Origin: a bacterium
Lineage (GTDB): Bacteria > Arandabacterota > Arandabacteria > Arandabacterales > Arandabacteraceae
Direction: 5' to 3'
DNA: 64,000 bases
NCBI GenBank assembly: GCA_029933125.1
Contig: JAOZOU010000005.1
Location: forward strand, 166,211-230,210
Both the position numbers and the translations under genes were made by a program. Under the pieces are notes generated by a model, which had not been told where the DNA came from, did no database searches, and saw nothing but the letters and a program-made list of their open reading frames with translations. Positions 34,383 to 43,690 of the stretch are shown piece after piece. Every line of letters starts with the position of its first letter. Within the stretch, counting starts at the first letter, position 1.

Positions 34383-37118
34383 TTGAGATTGCGTCGCATA
34401 CTCATAGCTATCATCCTCGCATTAGTTGCCCTCTTCATCACATCTTCTGTCAAGATCGTCGGCAGAGACGAGGTTGCTCTTGTGAGGAGCAGGGGCACAC
34501 TAAGACAACTTGAGCCAGGTATTCATTTTGTTAAGCCATTTTCTTTCTTTAAGCGCTACGAGCTCTCCGAAACCCATTCTTTTAGCGGGAAAAAAGCCCT
34601 GGCTGTTGATCTCGGGCGGGGTGAAAGGCTTCTCTGCGAGTGTGAGATTACTCTCAACTATACCCCTCGAGCTATACTTGATCTTGAGAGAAGATACGAG
34701 GGCAAGGTATGGAGCGAGCTCCTTTTGCCTCTCGTGCAGCGTCATCTAAGGCAGCTCAGTGAGAACAATTTTGATAAAATCACTTCCTCAGACGCCCAAG
34801 CAGCGCTTTCTTCGAGCCTTTCAAAACAGATCGAACCTCTCGGCATATCCCTTGCCAGTTTCACGATTAAGGATCTTCGAAAGGTCAAAAGCATACCGCC
34901 AGATCTTGTTCGAAGTGGTGGAGTGAAAGTTTTTGTCCTCGGTTTGGATGCATTTGATTGGTTAATTGTCAAAAAAGTTGGTGAGCGCTACAAGCTTGAG
35001 AATCTCGATAAGATAAAGAGGGAAGGTGCATGGGGCAATTTGCGCTCCATGGAACCGCTCATATCTCCTTTGATCTGGACAACGATGGCAACTGGTGTGA
35101 CTCCTGATGTTCATGGCGTTACCGATTTTCTGATCCATGACGATGAAACTGGTCAGGATATCCCAATTAGGAGTTCCATGCGACGCGTTCCTGCCATCTG
35201 GAATATGGCTTCACTCCTTGATCTCTCATGTGGTGTAGTTGGCTGGTTTGCAACCTTTCCCGCAGAGCATATCAAAGGTTTCGTCGTTAGCGATCGCTTC
35301 GCCCACCATATGTTTGATCCCAACTGGAAGATGGGAGATAAACGCTCGCATTTGCCGGGATTGACCTTCCCGGACTCGCTTTACGCTGAGATTGAGTCGC
35401 TCTATGTGTCCCCCGATATGATTTATGACGAACTCCACAGGTTCGTAAGGGGTGAGCTTGGAAACCTCAAGTCAACCTATGACCCTGAAGATCCAGTTAG
35501 CAGCCTGAGGGTTGCACTCTCGTCTTTTGAGACTTACAAGAATGTGATGGACTATCTTTATCCCAAGTATCGCCCGGACCTTTTTGCCATCTACTTTTCG
35601 TTTACCGATGACACAGGTCACCTTTTTATGCGCTATATGGATCCTCCCATGGAGGGTGTAACGCCTGCTGAGGCAAAGCGCTACGGTAATGCTATATATG
35701 AAACCTACCGCGAGGCAGATCATCTTATTGGTAAGATCCTTAACATGATAGGTGATGATGGCGTTCTGATGATAATCTCTGATCATGGTTTTAAGTCCGG
35801 AAAGATAAGACCCCTAAGTGATTCACGGATTGGCTTTGGACAAGCTCCCGACTGGCACAGGATAAATGGCACAATTGCTCTCTATGGCAGCATCATAAAG
35901 CATGGTGTGAAACTTGTTGATGCATCGGTCATCGATGTTGCTCCAACGATCATGTATCTTCTCGGATTGCCCATCGATAAGAAGATGATGGGAAGGGTTC
36001 TCGTCGATGCCATTGACGATGACTATCTCAAGCAACACCCGATTCGCTATTCGAGTGCATACGATTCACTTCTTCAAAGGGTGGCGTCAACTGGGCCAGT
36101 TGTTGCCGATGAAACGCTCAAAGCCAAGCTGAGTTCTCTTGGCTATGTTTCAGGAGGATCTGGCTCCCTTGTCAACCTGGCTAACTTCTATCACAGGAGT
36201 GGTCGTTTTGCTGAAGCTCTTGAGGTTTGGAGGAAGCTGATTGAGAAGAATCCAGACGATCTTGGAGCTCGCATTGGTATGAGCAACGCCTATTTTGAGC
36301 TCGGCAATGATGCTGCAGCGACTGAAGGTCTGACCGAAGTTCTCAAACGTGACCCCAACAATCTCGAGGCTATAAGGAGCCTTGCCACTATTTACCTCAG
36401 ACGCGGCAGGGCAAGAGATGCCCTGGCACTTGCTGAAAGAGGTTTGAGGGTTAATCCTCACGATGGCCAATCCTATTTCAACAAAGGCTCAGCCTTACAG
36501 CTTATGGGACGCGATTCGGAAGCCATACCTCAGTACTTCAAGGCAATTCGATACAGTCCTGACCTTGCTGAAGCCTATGCCAATCTTGCTCAGATCTATC
36601 TCGACCAGGGCAATACACAAAAGGCTATGACTATGGCAGAGAAGGCGCTCGAGCTTGGTGCTGATAAGCCTGAAATGCACTATGTGATGGGCAAGGTTCT
36701 GGATCGGAGCGGTCAGCGTGAGCGTGCACTGGCTAGATACATGGCAGCTGCAAGACTGGATTCTGAATTCGTATTAGCTTATATTGGTGCTGGTTCTATA
36801 ATGCTTGCCCAAGGCAAAGTCGACAGTGCAATTGTGCTTGCAACCAAGGCGATCGGGATAAGATCTAAGTATCGTCCCTATGCATATGACATGCGGGGTA
36901 CAGCCTACTTTATGAAGGGTGACATAGCAGGTGCCAAGCAGGACTACCGCAACGCTATAGCAACCGACAGTCGCTACATTCCTGCCCACATAAACTTAGC
37001 AAAAGTCTATCTCAACGAAGGCAAACGCAAAGATGCGATCAAGGAGCTTAAAGCAGTCCTTGCCATAGATCCTGGTCATGATGAAGCCCGCAGCCTCCTA
37101 AACAGCCTCGAGAGGTAG
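34383..37118 (+). CDS. SPFH domain / alkaline-phosphatase-superfamily phosphodiesterase / TPR fusion
   Basis: A 911-aa protein starting at TTG 34383 (TTG 34389 also possible). Residues ~4-23 are a membrane helix. Residues ~26-180 read like an SPFH/prohibitin domain (GRDEVALVRSRGTLRQLEPG, IHFVKPFSFF). Residues ~181-585 are a phosphodiesterase of the alkaline phosphatase superfamily: metal Asp in FVLGLDAFDW, nucleophile Thr in PLIWTTMATG, IISDHGF, and the closing LSSLGYVSGG. Residues ~595-911 are TPR repeats. The gene directly follows two tRNA genes. It is probably anchored in the inner membrane. The substrate is unknown. Confidence 0.82.
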   Translation: MRLRRILIAIILALVALFITSSVKIVGRDEVALVRSRGTLRQLEPGIHFVKPFSFFKRYELSETHSFSGKKALAVDLGRGERLLCECEITLNYTPRAILDLERRYEGKVWSELLLPLVQRHLRQLSENNFDKITSSDAQAALSSSLSKQIEPLGISLASFTIKDLRKVKSIPPDLVRSGGVKVFVLGLDAFDWLIVKKVGERYKLENLDKIKREGAWGNLRSMEPLISPLIWTTMATGVTPDVHGVTDFLIHDDETGQDIPIRSSMRRVPAIWNMASLLDLSCGVVGWFATFPAEHIKGFVVSDRFAHHMFDPNWKMGDKRSHLPGLTFPDSLYAEIESLYVSPDMIYDELHRFVRGELGNLKSTYDPEDPVSSLRVALSSFETYKNVMDYLYPKYRPDLFAIYFSFTDDTGHLFMRYMDPPMEGVTPAEAKRYGNAIYETYREADHLIGKILNMIGDDGVLMIISDHGFKSGKIRPLSDSRIGFGQAPDWHRINGTIALYGSIIKHGVKLVDASVIDVAPTIMYLLGLPIDKKMMGRVLVDAIDDDYLKQHPIRYSSAYDSLLQRVASTGPVVADETLKAKLSSLGYVSGGSGSLVNLANFYHRSGRFAEALEVWRKLIEKNPDDLGARIGMSNAYFELGNDAAATEGLTEVLKRDPNNLEAIRSLATIYLRRGRARDALALAERGLRVNPHDGQSYFNKGSALQLMGRDSEAIPQYFKAIRYSPDLAEAYANLAQIYLDQGNTQKAMTMAEKALELGADKPEMHYVMGKVLDRSGQRERALARYMAAARLDSEFVLAYIGAGSIMLAQGKVDSAIVLATKAIGIRSKYRPYAYDMRGTAYFMKGDIAGAKQDYRNAIATDSRYIPAHINLAKVYLNEGKRKDAIKELKAVLAIDPGHDEARSLLNSLER

Positions 37119-37189
37119 CCTCACACTCTAGGTTGTGCTAATTTCTCAGCCCTTTCCTGCCGAAATCTTGCCTAGGAAAGGAGCCTGTT

Positions 37190-37657
37190 ATGGGGAACGT
37201 TTCTAAGACCGAGCTTAAGCTCAAGGCAGGATTTTTGGGTTTCCAGCAATCCTCCATCAGCAATCTTGTCAACCTTATTGATGGTGCCTCATTCGTAAGC
37301 GTGGAGCCCGTCATTTGGCAAACTTCGGACCTGGACATCACGAGTCTACTTTCAGAAGTCAATATCGTTCTTGTCTCATCCTTGATCGATCAAGGTGAAC
37401 TCGAGCTCTGGCTCCAGACCATAAGGCATCATGATTCGACGATACCCATTCTGCTTATCATGGAAGGACCACTGAGTGAGCAAACAAGACAGCTTGTGAG
37501 CAGCTATGATTGCCTGCTCGTCAGCGAGGATCAACCTAGTGATTTGCTCATTTCTGAGATAGGAGATGTACTCGCGTCTGCCTTCATTCTCAAGTCTCTC
37601 ATGGAGAACTTCGAGGCTGTTTCCTCCTGGGGCATCTGGGGTGGCTCCTATTGTTGA
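37190..37657 (+). CDS. Receiver-like hypothetical protein
   Basis: A 155-aa soluble protein with strong SD AAAGGAG. The order of strands and helices (KAGFLGFQQSSISNLVNLI, EVNIVLVSSLIDQGEL, STIPILLIMEGPLSEQ, YDCLLVSEDQPSDLL) looks like a CheY-type receiver fold, but the acidic pocket and the phosphoacceptor Asp are not present, so it could not be phosphorylated in the normal way. The C-terminus ends in Cys (GGSYC). It follows the SPFH-phosphodiesterase gene by 71 bases and overlaps the end of a convergent glycosyltransferase by 10 bases. Function unknown. Confidence 0.65.
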   Translation: MGNVSKTELKLKAGFLGFQQSSISNLVNLIDGASFVSVEPVIWQTSDLDITSLLSEVNIVLVSSLIDQGELELWLQTIRHHDSTIPILLIMEGPLSEQTRQLVSSYDCLLVSEDQPSDLLISEIGDVLASAFILKSLMENFEAVSSWGIWGGSYC

Positions 37658-39612
37658 AATCTTTTGCGCAGATACTTAAGCATTTCTTCTCTTAAGGCTT
37701 TGACATCTTTACTATCTAAGAGTGAATTGACATATGCATTGAGGTAGGAGCTGCTGATATTAGCCTCCCTGAGGATCTCGCTCGCTTGCTGGTAAGAGGC
37801 ATAAAAGAAAGGATCCCGTTCAAGCGAATCGAGAAAAAGGCTGAAAGCTTTGACTCTGTTACCCCTCGCCAATTCAATCGCACCGAGCTGAAAATAGGCT
37901 CCGGCGTTGCTTGGTTCGCGTTGTAGGGCTTGGTTTGCGAGATCTTCGGCTGTGGCAAGATCCCCAGCAAGCCTTGCGACATATGCCTTGTTAGCAATGA
38001 TCGACGGGAATTCTGTATTGCGAGCACCGAGGAAATCAAGATTGGCTATAATGGCTCCAGCTGCAGCGAGAGCCAGCATGAAAGCAAGATCTCTTGCACT
38101 GCGCTTTGCCGTCGCTTGTAGAATCTCGACCAGGCCATATGCTCCTAATGGGATGAGAAGTGCTATCCCCGGAATGCGAAAGCGCTCACATGAGAAAAAA
38201 ATCACGCATACACTTGCGAAACTCAGAAAGCCAATCAGGAGAACCCTTGCATGTGGGTGCTTCTTTGAGGAAACCCCGATTCCACCAAGAGCAAGGGGGA
38301 AGAGTATACCGAAATTGAGGATGGCGACTCTTGAAAGGTGCCAGGCCGCTTTCCGTTCTGAAATATCAGCGTTATTGTCGATTTCAAATCCTGCAAGTGC
38401 CAGGATGAGTTTTCTGCCAAGAAGTCTGAGCCAGGCAATGGGATGACTCGTGATAAATTCGCCTGCTTTCTTGCGGAAGAAGGCTGACCTCTCAGCACCT
38501 GATAACCCCAGGCGGTCAGCTTCGATGCGAACCTCATCGCCTTCGCCGAAGCGAAAAGGATCCATCCCATCGCTTGCTGGATTATTCCCAATAAACAGAT
38601 TCACTCCAGCACTCGTTGTCAAAGGGATGAAACGGTGACTGATAGAATAGTTATGTGTTAGGCTTGCTGCTATAGGGATACAGACGCCAATAAGCCAAAC
38701 GGCGAGAACCTTTCGCGACCGGCGGGTGAGCCAAAGGCTCAGGATGCCAATGTATATGAGGCTTCCACTCCAGACGATTGTTGCTATCCCACTGAGAAGG
38801 CCTGCGAGTGTGGTTCCGAGCAAACCCCTAGGAGTTTTGTTTGCAACAAGCAAACCTAGAATTGCAATTGTTCCCACGGTAAAAACCGATAACATCAGAC
38901 AATTTGGTAGGAAATCTGGTCTTTGATATCCAGAACTTGCCCCGCGCAGGCAATGAAGTAAGGGCGCGATATGAGCGGCGAAACCGCATGATGCTATTAT
39001 CAAGATAGCAGCCATAAGAATTTTAACATGTTTGCTCTGTGAAATCAGTCCAAGGGTTGAAGCCAGCAAAAGCGTCACACAAAGTATGGCTGGAAGCAGC
39101 TCAGCTGCAAAGTAATAGAAGCTCCAGTAGAATGTCATCATGAAAGCTGCTAAAAGACCCACACGTAGGTCGAATATCTTGTGGCCCAAAAGGCCAACCA
39201 GATATACATCAATTGCAAGCAGGATTCCCTGGATGAACGCAACTGCAAAGTGACCTCCTCGCGTGAGGAAATAGATTGTGGCGACAAAGCCTGGGTAAAG
39301 GGGGCTTAGGAAAAAGGGTTGGCTTGAGGGTATGCCCCTCAGAAGGTCTCTAGCCTGCTGGTCATAGACCAGGGGATTGGCAACAAGGAACCTGAAGAAA
39401 GGCTGAGATCTTAGGTCATTGAGATACGTGAGGAAAAGCACAAAGGCAACTAGGGGTGGAAGCAGGAGCCATGAGGCCTTCAGTCTCGGTTTTGCCTGGC
39501 GTTTTTCCATGGTGAGATCATACCTCGAAGCGCAATCGTAGCAGACACATCCTTTGACGTCAATGCCACCCGACTTGACAACTCTCTCGTTGGGATTGTA
39601 AAGTGAGCGCAT
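37648..39612 (-). CDS. GT39-like membrane glycosyltransferase with C-terminal TPRs
   Basis: A 654-aa protein with about a dozen membrane helices over residues ~45-520 and TPR repeats over ~540-640 (KAYVARLAGDLATAEDLANQ, GAYFQLGAIELARGNRVKA). Between early helices lies QQARDLLRGIPSSQPFFLSP, a loop pattern of polyprenol-phosphate-dependent GT-C enzymes. The first 34 residues include CVCYDCASRYD, a short cysteine cluster; if translation instead begins at ATG 39510, which has GAGGT upstream, this cluster is not part of the protein. It probably transfers a sugar at the outer face of the inner membrane. Divergent from glmS. Confidence 0.75.
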   Translation of the reverse strand: MRSLYNPNERVVKSGGIDVKGCVCYDCASRYDLTMEKRQAKPRLKASWLLLPPLVAFVLFLTYLNDLRSQPFFRFLVANPLVYDQQARDLLRGIPSSQPFFLSPLYPGFVATIYFLTRGGHFAVAFIQGILLAIDVYLVGLLGHKIFDLRVGLLAAFMMTFYWSFYYFAAELLPAILCVTLLLASTLGLISQSKHVKILMAAILIIASCGFAAHIAPLLHCLRGASSGYQRPDFLPNCLMLSVFTVGTIAILGLLVANKTPRGLLGTTLAGLLSGIATIVWSGSLIYIGILSLWLTRRSRKVLAVWLIGVCIPIAASLTHNYSISHRFIPLTTSAGVNLFIGNNPASDGMDPFRFGEGDEVRIEADRLGLSGAERSAFFRKKAGEFITSHPIAWLRLLGRKLILALAGFEIDNNADISERKAAWHLSRVAILNFGILFPLALGGIGVSSKKHPHARVLLIGFLSFASVCVIFFSCERFRIPGIALLIPLGAYGLVEILQATAKRSARDLAFMLALAAAGAIIANLDFLGARNTEFPSIIANKAYVARLAGDLATAEDLANQALQREPSNAGAYFQLGAIELARGNRVKAFSLFLDSLERDPFFYASYQQASEILREANISSSYLNAYVNSLLDSKDVKALREEMLKYLRKRFQQ

Positions 39613-39709
39613 AGTGCTTTTGGGTGGTGAACAAATACGGCAAATGTGCTATATTCTAGATGTCAATGGTTTTTTGTTTTTGACTTACAGCCCTATGTGA
39701 GGGATCGCT

Positions 39710-41542
39710 TTGTGTGGAATAGTTGGATATGTCGGTAGCAAGCAAGTCGTTCCAATCCTTCTGGACAGCCTGAAGCGGCTTGAGTATAGGGGCTATGACT
39801 CAGCTGGTATTGCTGTACAGTCAAATGGTGGTATCAAGATTGAGAAGGTGGCAGGTAAGATCAAGGCACTTGAGGCGAAGGTCGCCAAATGTGAGCTCAA
39901 GGCAACGAGTGGAATAGGACACACCCGATGGGCAACTCATGGTGAGCCGAATGAGATAAATGCCCACCCCCACGCCGATTGCAAGCAGCGTGTTGCTCTC
40001 GTCCACAATGGTATAATTGAGAATTGCAATGTTCTTCGTGAGATGCTCATCCGTGAGGGGCACACATTTCGAAGCGAGACCGATACGGAGGTTCTTGCTC
40101 ACCTCATAGAAAGATTTCATGAAAGAGGCAAGCCTTTGGAGAAGGCTGTGCTTGGTGCTCTCGCTATGGTCAAGGGTACGTATGGGCTGGCTGTCATCTG
40201 TGCTGATGAACCTGAGAAGATAGTGGCAGCTCGCCATGGTAGCCCGCTTGTTATAGGCGTTGGAAAAGACGAATACTTTGTGGCCTCCGATGTTCCTGCC
40301 ATAATGGGCTACACCAGAGATGTTATCTATATGGATGATGGTGAAGTTGCTGTTCTTACTCCTAAAGGCTTCAGTGCAGTTACAAGCGATGATCAGGAAG
40401 TGATCAAAGAGATTGAAAAGATTACGTGGGATCTTGAGATGGCAGAGAAGGGTGGCTTTCCTCACTTCATGCTTAAGGAGATCTTTGAGCAACCCCAGAG
40501 CATTAGAAATGCAATGGCAGGTCGTATCGTCCCCGAGACAGGCGAAGCTCACCTTGGTGGAGTCACTCTAACCGCAGATGAGATAAGAAGCATTTCGCGT
40601 ATAGTGATAACCGCATGTGGGACGTCATGGCATGCTGGCCTCATCGGTGAATATATGATTGAGGAATATGCGCGCATACCTGTTGAAGTTGAGTATGCAT
40701 CTGAATTTCGCTACCGTGATCCGCTTGTTGACCCCTCTACTGTTGTGATCGTAATAAGCCAGTCAGGTGAGACGGCTGATACCCTTGCTGCTATGCGCGA
40801 GGCTCAACACAGAGGTGCGAAGGCTATTGGTATCTGCAATGTTGTTGGGAGCACAATTGCAAGGGAATCTGACTGTGGAACCTATGTGCATGCAGGACCG
40901 GAGATTGGTGTAGCCTCGACAAAGGCTTTCACATCACAGGTTGTTGTTGAGATGCTGCTTACGATGCATCTTGCAAGGCATCGCTTTGGTCGATTTGAGC
41001 CAGGCAAGGGTATAGTGCGGGCCCTTCAGAAGCTTCCAGAACAAGTCCAAGGAATTCTTGAAAAGAATGAAGAGATTCGGCAAATTGCCTCGGAGTATTG
41101 CAGCCACAATAACTTCCTCTATCTGGGCCGAGGCTATAACTTCCCAGTTGCACTTGAGGGTGCTCTAAAACTTAAGGAGATCAGCTACATCCATGCTGAG
41201 GGATATCCAGCTGCTGAGATGAAGCATGGCCCAATTGCTTTGATAGATGATAAGATGCCGGTTGTTGTGATTGCTGTAAAGGACAGTGCCTATGAGAAGA
41301 TCATGAACAACGTGGAAGAAGTCAAAGCTCGTGGTGGCAGGATCCTTGCAATTGCCACAGAGGGTGACGGTGAGATCGTCAAAAAGGTCGATCATGTGAT
41401 CTATGTTCCGGTTACAATTCCACCGCTTACTCCAGTTCTGGCAGTGATCCCTCTGCAATTGCTTGCCTACCACATTGCCGTGATGAGAGGTTGTAACGTA
41501 GATCAGCCTCGTAACCTGGCCAAAAGTGTGACAGTTGAATAG
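39710..41542 (+). CDS. glmS: Glutamine-fructose-6-phosphate aminotransferase
   Basis: A 610-aa enzyme that makes glucosamine-6-phosphate for peptidoglycan and lipopolysaccharide. The start is TTG 39710, fixed by the need for Cys as second residue: CGIVGYVGSKQV begins the glutaminase domain (~1-240, with GHTRWATHGEPN). Two SIS sugar-isomerase domains follow (ITACGTSWHAGLIGEYMIEE, VISQSGETADTLAA; LGRGYNFPVALEGALKLKEI) and the C-terminus DQPRNLAKSVTVE is canonical. A TATATT at 39650-39655 may be its -10. I see no glmS ribozyme in the ~95-base leader. cstA follows closely. Confidence 0.96.
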   Translation: MCGIVGYVGSKQVVPILLDSLKRLEYRGYDSAGIAVQSNGGIKIEKVAGKIKALEAKVAKCELKATSGIGHTRWATHGEPNEINAHPHADCKQRVALVHNGIIENCNVLREMLIREGHTFRSETDTEVLAHLIERFHERGKPLEKAVLGALAMVKGTYGLAVICADEPEKIVAARHGSPLVIGVGKDEYFVASDVPAIMGYTRDVIYMDDGEVAVLTPKGFSAVTSDDQEVIKEIEKITWDLEMAEKGGFPHFMLKEIFEQPQSIRNAMAGRIVPETGEAHLGGVTLTADEIRSISRIVITACGTSWHAGLIGEYMIEEYARIPVEVEYASEFRYRDPLVDPSTVVIVISQSGETADTLAAMREAQHRGAKAIGICNVVGSTIARESDCGTYVHAGPEIGVASTKAFTSQVVVEMLLTMHLARHRFGRFEPGKGIVRALQKLPEQVQGILEKNEEIRQIASEYCSHNNFLYLGRGYNFPVALEGALKLKEISYIHAEGYPAAEMKHGPIALIDDKMPVVVIAVKDSAYEKIMNNVEEVKARGGRILAIATEGDGEIVKKVDHVIYVPVTIPPLTPVLAVIPLQLLAYHIAVMRGCNVDQPRNLAKSVTVE

Positions 41543-41546
41543 CCTG

Positions 41547-43304
41547 ATGGATCATCTTAACATTGCTTGGCTTCTCATCGCCTGTTTGCCCCTTTTCGCC
41601 CTCGGATACTTCATCTACGGCGGGTATCTTAGTCGCCTCTTTGGTGAAGATAGGTCAAGGAAGACACCAGCGATCACAAAGGAAGATGGACGCGATTACG
41701 TTCCTGCGAATCCCCTTGTTCTTTTCAGTCACCATTTTGCTTCAATTGCTGGTGGCGGTCCGATTGTAGGACCTACAGTTGCTCTCATATTCGGCTATGG
41801 TCCAGCATGGTTGTGGATAGTACTGGGAGCAATTTTTATCGGTGCTGTCCATGATTTTTCTTCACTTTTCGTGAGCATGAGAGAGGGCGGGAGATCTATT
41901 GCCGAGGTTGCAGAACGCTATCTTGGTAGAAGAGGCTTCGTGCTTTTCATATCTTTTGCTGTCGTCTATATTGTGCTGGTTACATCGGCTTTCCTGCAGA
42001 TGACTGCTACTGCTCTTACATCTGTCGTGCCAGCTGAAACCATCGGGCTTACCCATAATAATACTCTTTTAAGAACAGTTATCGTTGAAGGCAGAGAGGT
42101 CATCAAAATAGGAGGTATTGCATCAACATCGGTTATTGTAATGACGTGTTTTGCTCCTATCCTGGGCTGGCTTCTTTATCGCAGGCGATTCAATGCATGG
42201 ATAGTAGCTATCATTGCTATAGTTGTGGCTCTGGTTTCTATTCGCCTCGGACTTTCCCATCCCGTAAACGTTAGTCCGAACATCTGGATGCTCATCCTTT
42301 CAGTCTATGTCTTCTTCGCTTCCGGCATACCCGTCTGGATAATTCTTCAGCCTCGCGATTTCACAAACTCCTTTATCCTGTTTGCTGGCATAGTAGCGCT
42401 TGTTGTAGCTACAATTGGTGGCGGACTTAAGGGTCTAACTTTCAATGCCCCAGTTGTGGATGTTGCCTCCGGACAAGCCCATCTTGGTAGCCTTTGGCCA
42501 ATTCTGTTCATAACAATTGCTTGTGGAGCTATCTCAGGCTTTCATGCTCTCGTTGCAAGTGGAACAACCTCAAAGCAGATCTCTTCAGAGACCCATGCCC
42601 GGAAGATAGGCTATGGTGGAATGCTACTTGAAGGTGTGCTTGCCATATGTGTTGTAACTGCCGTTGCAGCTGGTATAAAGTTTGCTGCCTACAAGTCAGT
42701 TGTATTCCCAAGCCAGGGCAGGTCGAATCCCATCCTCGGCTTTGCTCTTGGCATGGGAGGACTTCTTCATAAGAGCCTTGGAGTAAATCATGCCTATGGG
42801 ACGGTCTTTGGCATACTCATGGTTGAGGGTTTTGTCGTTACAACACTTGATACTGCGGTTCGGTTGAATCGCTACCTCTTTGAGGATCTCTGGAAGACAA
42901 GCCTCAAGCAACCTCCGCGTCTGCTACGAAGCTATTACTTCAATTCACTCCTAAGTGTTGTGCTGATGTTCATTCTTGCCAAGACCAATGCCTTCCTTGC
43001 CATCTGGCCAATCTTTGGCACAGCAAATCAACTGCTTGCAGCTATGACGCTCGTTGGTGTAACAGGATGGCTGATGCGCAAGGGCAAGTCCTATCTTGTC
43101 ACTCTCCTTCCTGCTGCCTTTATGGTAACGACCACTACGGCTTCGCTTCTCAAGCTCCTTTTCCAGAAGTATCTCCCTGATGGAAATGCTACACTTGCCG
43201 TTGCGGATATGCTGCTTCTTGCGCTTTCAATCGCCTTCATCGGTCTGGCGATTTCACTTTTCAGGAGGGGGGATGGAATGTGGCAGAAAGCATCCGCAAG
43301 GTAG
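41547..43304 (+). CDS. cstA: Carbon starvation protein CstA (pyruvate/peptide transporter)
   Basis: A ~585-aa inner-membrane protein with about 15-18 hydrophobic helices. CstA signatures include FALGYFIYGGYLSRLFG, NPLVLFSHHFASIAGGGPIV, GAVHDFSSLFVSMREGG, SGFHALVASGTTSKQI and WPIFGTANQLLAAM. It belongs to the shorter CstA type found outside enterobacteria. Members import pyruvate or peptides during carbon limitation. The start is ATG 41547, 4 bases after glmS; TTG 41535 would overlap it. It overlaps ridA by 25 bases. Confidence 0.93.
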   Translation: MDHLNIAWLLIACLPLFALGYFIYGGYLSRLFGEDRSRKTPAITKEDGRDYVPANPLVLFSHHFASIAGGGPIVGPTVALIFGYGPAWLWIVLGAIFIGAVHDFSSLFVSMREGGRSIAEVAERYLGRRGFVLFISFAVVYIVLVTSAFLQMTATALTSVVPAETIGLTHNNTLLRTVIVEGREVIKIGGIASTSVIVMTCFAPILGWLLYRRRFNAWIVAIIAIVVALVSIRLGLSHPVNVSPNIWMLILSVYVFFASGIPVWIILQPRDFTNSFILFAGIVALVVATIGGGLKGLTFNAPVVDVASGQAHLGSLWPILFITIACGAISGFHALVASGTTSKQISSETHARKIGYGGMLLEGVLAICVVTAVAAGIKFAAYKSVVFPSQGRSNPILGFALGMGGLLHKSLGVNHAYGTVFGILMVEGFVVTTLDTAVRLNRYLFEDLWKTSLKQPPRLLRSYYFNSLLSVVLMFILAKTNAFLAIWPIFGTANQLLAAMTLVGVTGWLMRKGKSYLVTLLPAAFMVTTTTASLLKLLFQKYLPDGNATLAVADMLLLALSIAFIGLAISLFRRGDGMWQKASAR

Positions 43305-43690
43305 TTACGTCTCGAGCACCTCAGGCGATTGGTCCCTACAGCCAGGCAGTGGTTTATGAACAAGGAGGATTGGTATTTGTCTCAGGTCAACTTGGGATCG
43401 ATCCTGCAAGTGGTGAATTTGCTGGTCCAACAGTTGGAGCTCAAACAAGGCAGTGCCTCAAGAATCTTGCTAATATCATTGAAGCTACAGGTTCAACAAT
43501 GTCATCAGTCATTAAGACAACTGTCTATCTGGCAGACATGAATGATTTTGGCGAGATGAATCGAGTTTATGAGGACTACTTTAAGGAACCACATCCTGCA
43601 AGAGCATGCGTAGCTGTCAAGCAGCTTCCCAAAGGAGCTCTTGTTGAGATAGATGCCATTGCTGCCAGAGAGGAACCAAGAGATGGTTGA
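43280..43690 (+). CDS. ridA: RidA-family enamine/imine deaminase
   Basis: A 136-aa RidA protein starting at GTG 43280 behind CAGGAGGGGG, inside the end of cstA. Typical sequences are APQAIGPYSQAVVYEQGG, VFVSGQLGIDPASGEF, and the C-terminal PARACVAVKQLPKGALVEID with the catalytic Arg. It hydrolyses reactive 2-aminoacrylate and related imines that PLP enzymes release, protecting other PLP enzymes; cysteine desulfurase and selenocysteine synthase belong to that class. Its TGA stop lies 8 bases inside selD, so the two are coupled. Confidence 0.94.
   Translation: MAESIRKVVTSRAPQAIGPYSQAVVYEQGGLVFVSGQLGIDPASGEFAGPTVGAQTRQCLKNLANIIEATGSTMSSVIKTTVYLADMNDFGEMNRVYEDYFKEPHPARACVAVKQLPKGALVEIDAIAAREEPRDG

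Noticed and set aside
39613-39709. glmS ribozyme in the glmS leader
   Set aside because: The leader is under 100 bases and shows none of the pseudoknot core expected for the ribozyme.
39821-40552. 243-aa open frame antisense to glmS
   Set aside because: It mirrors codons of a conserved enzyme and has no recognisable protein features.
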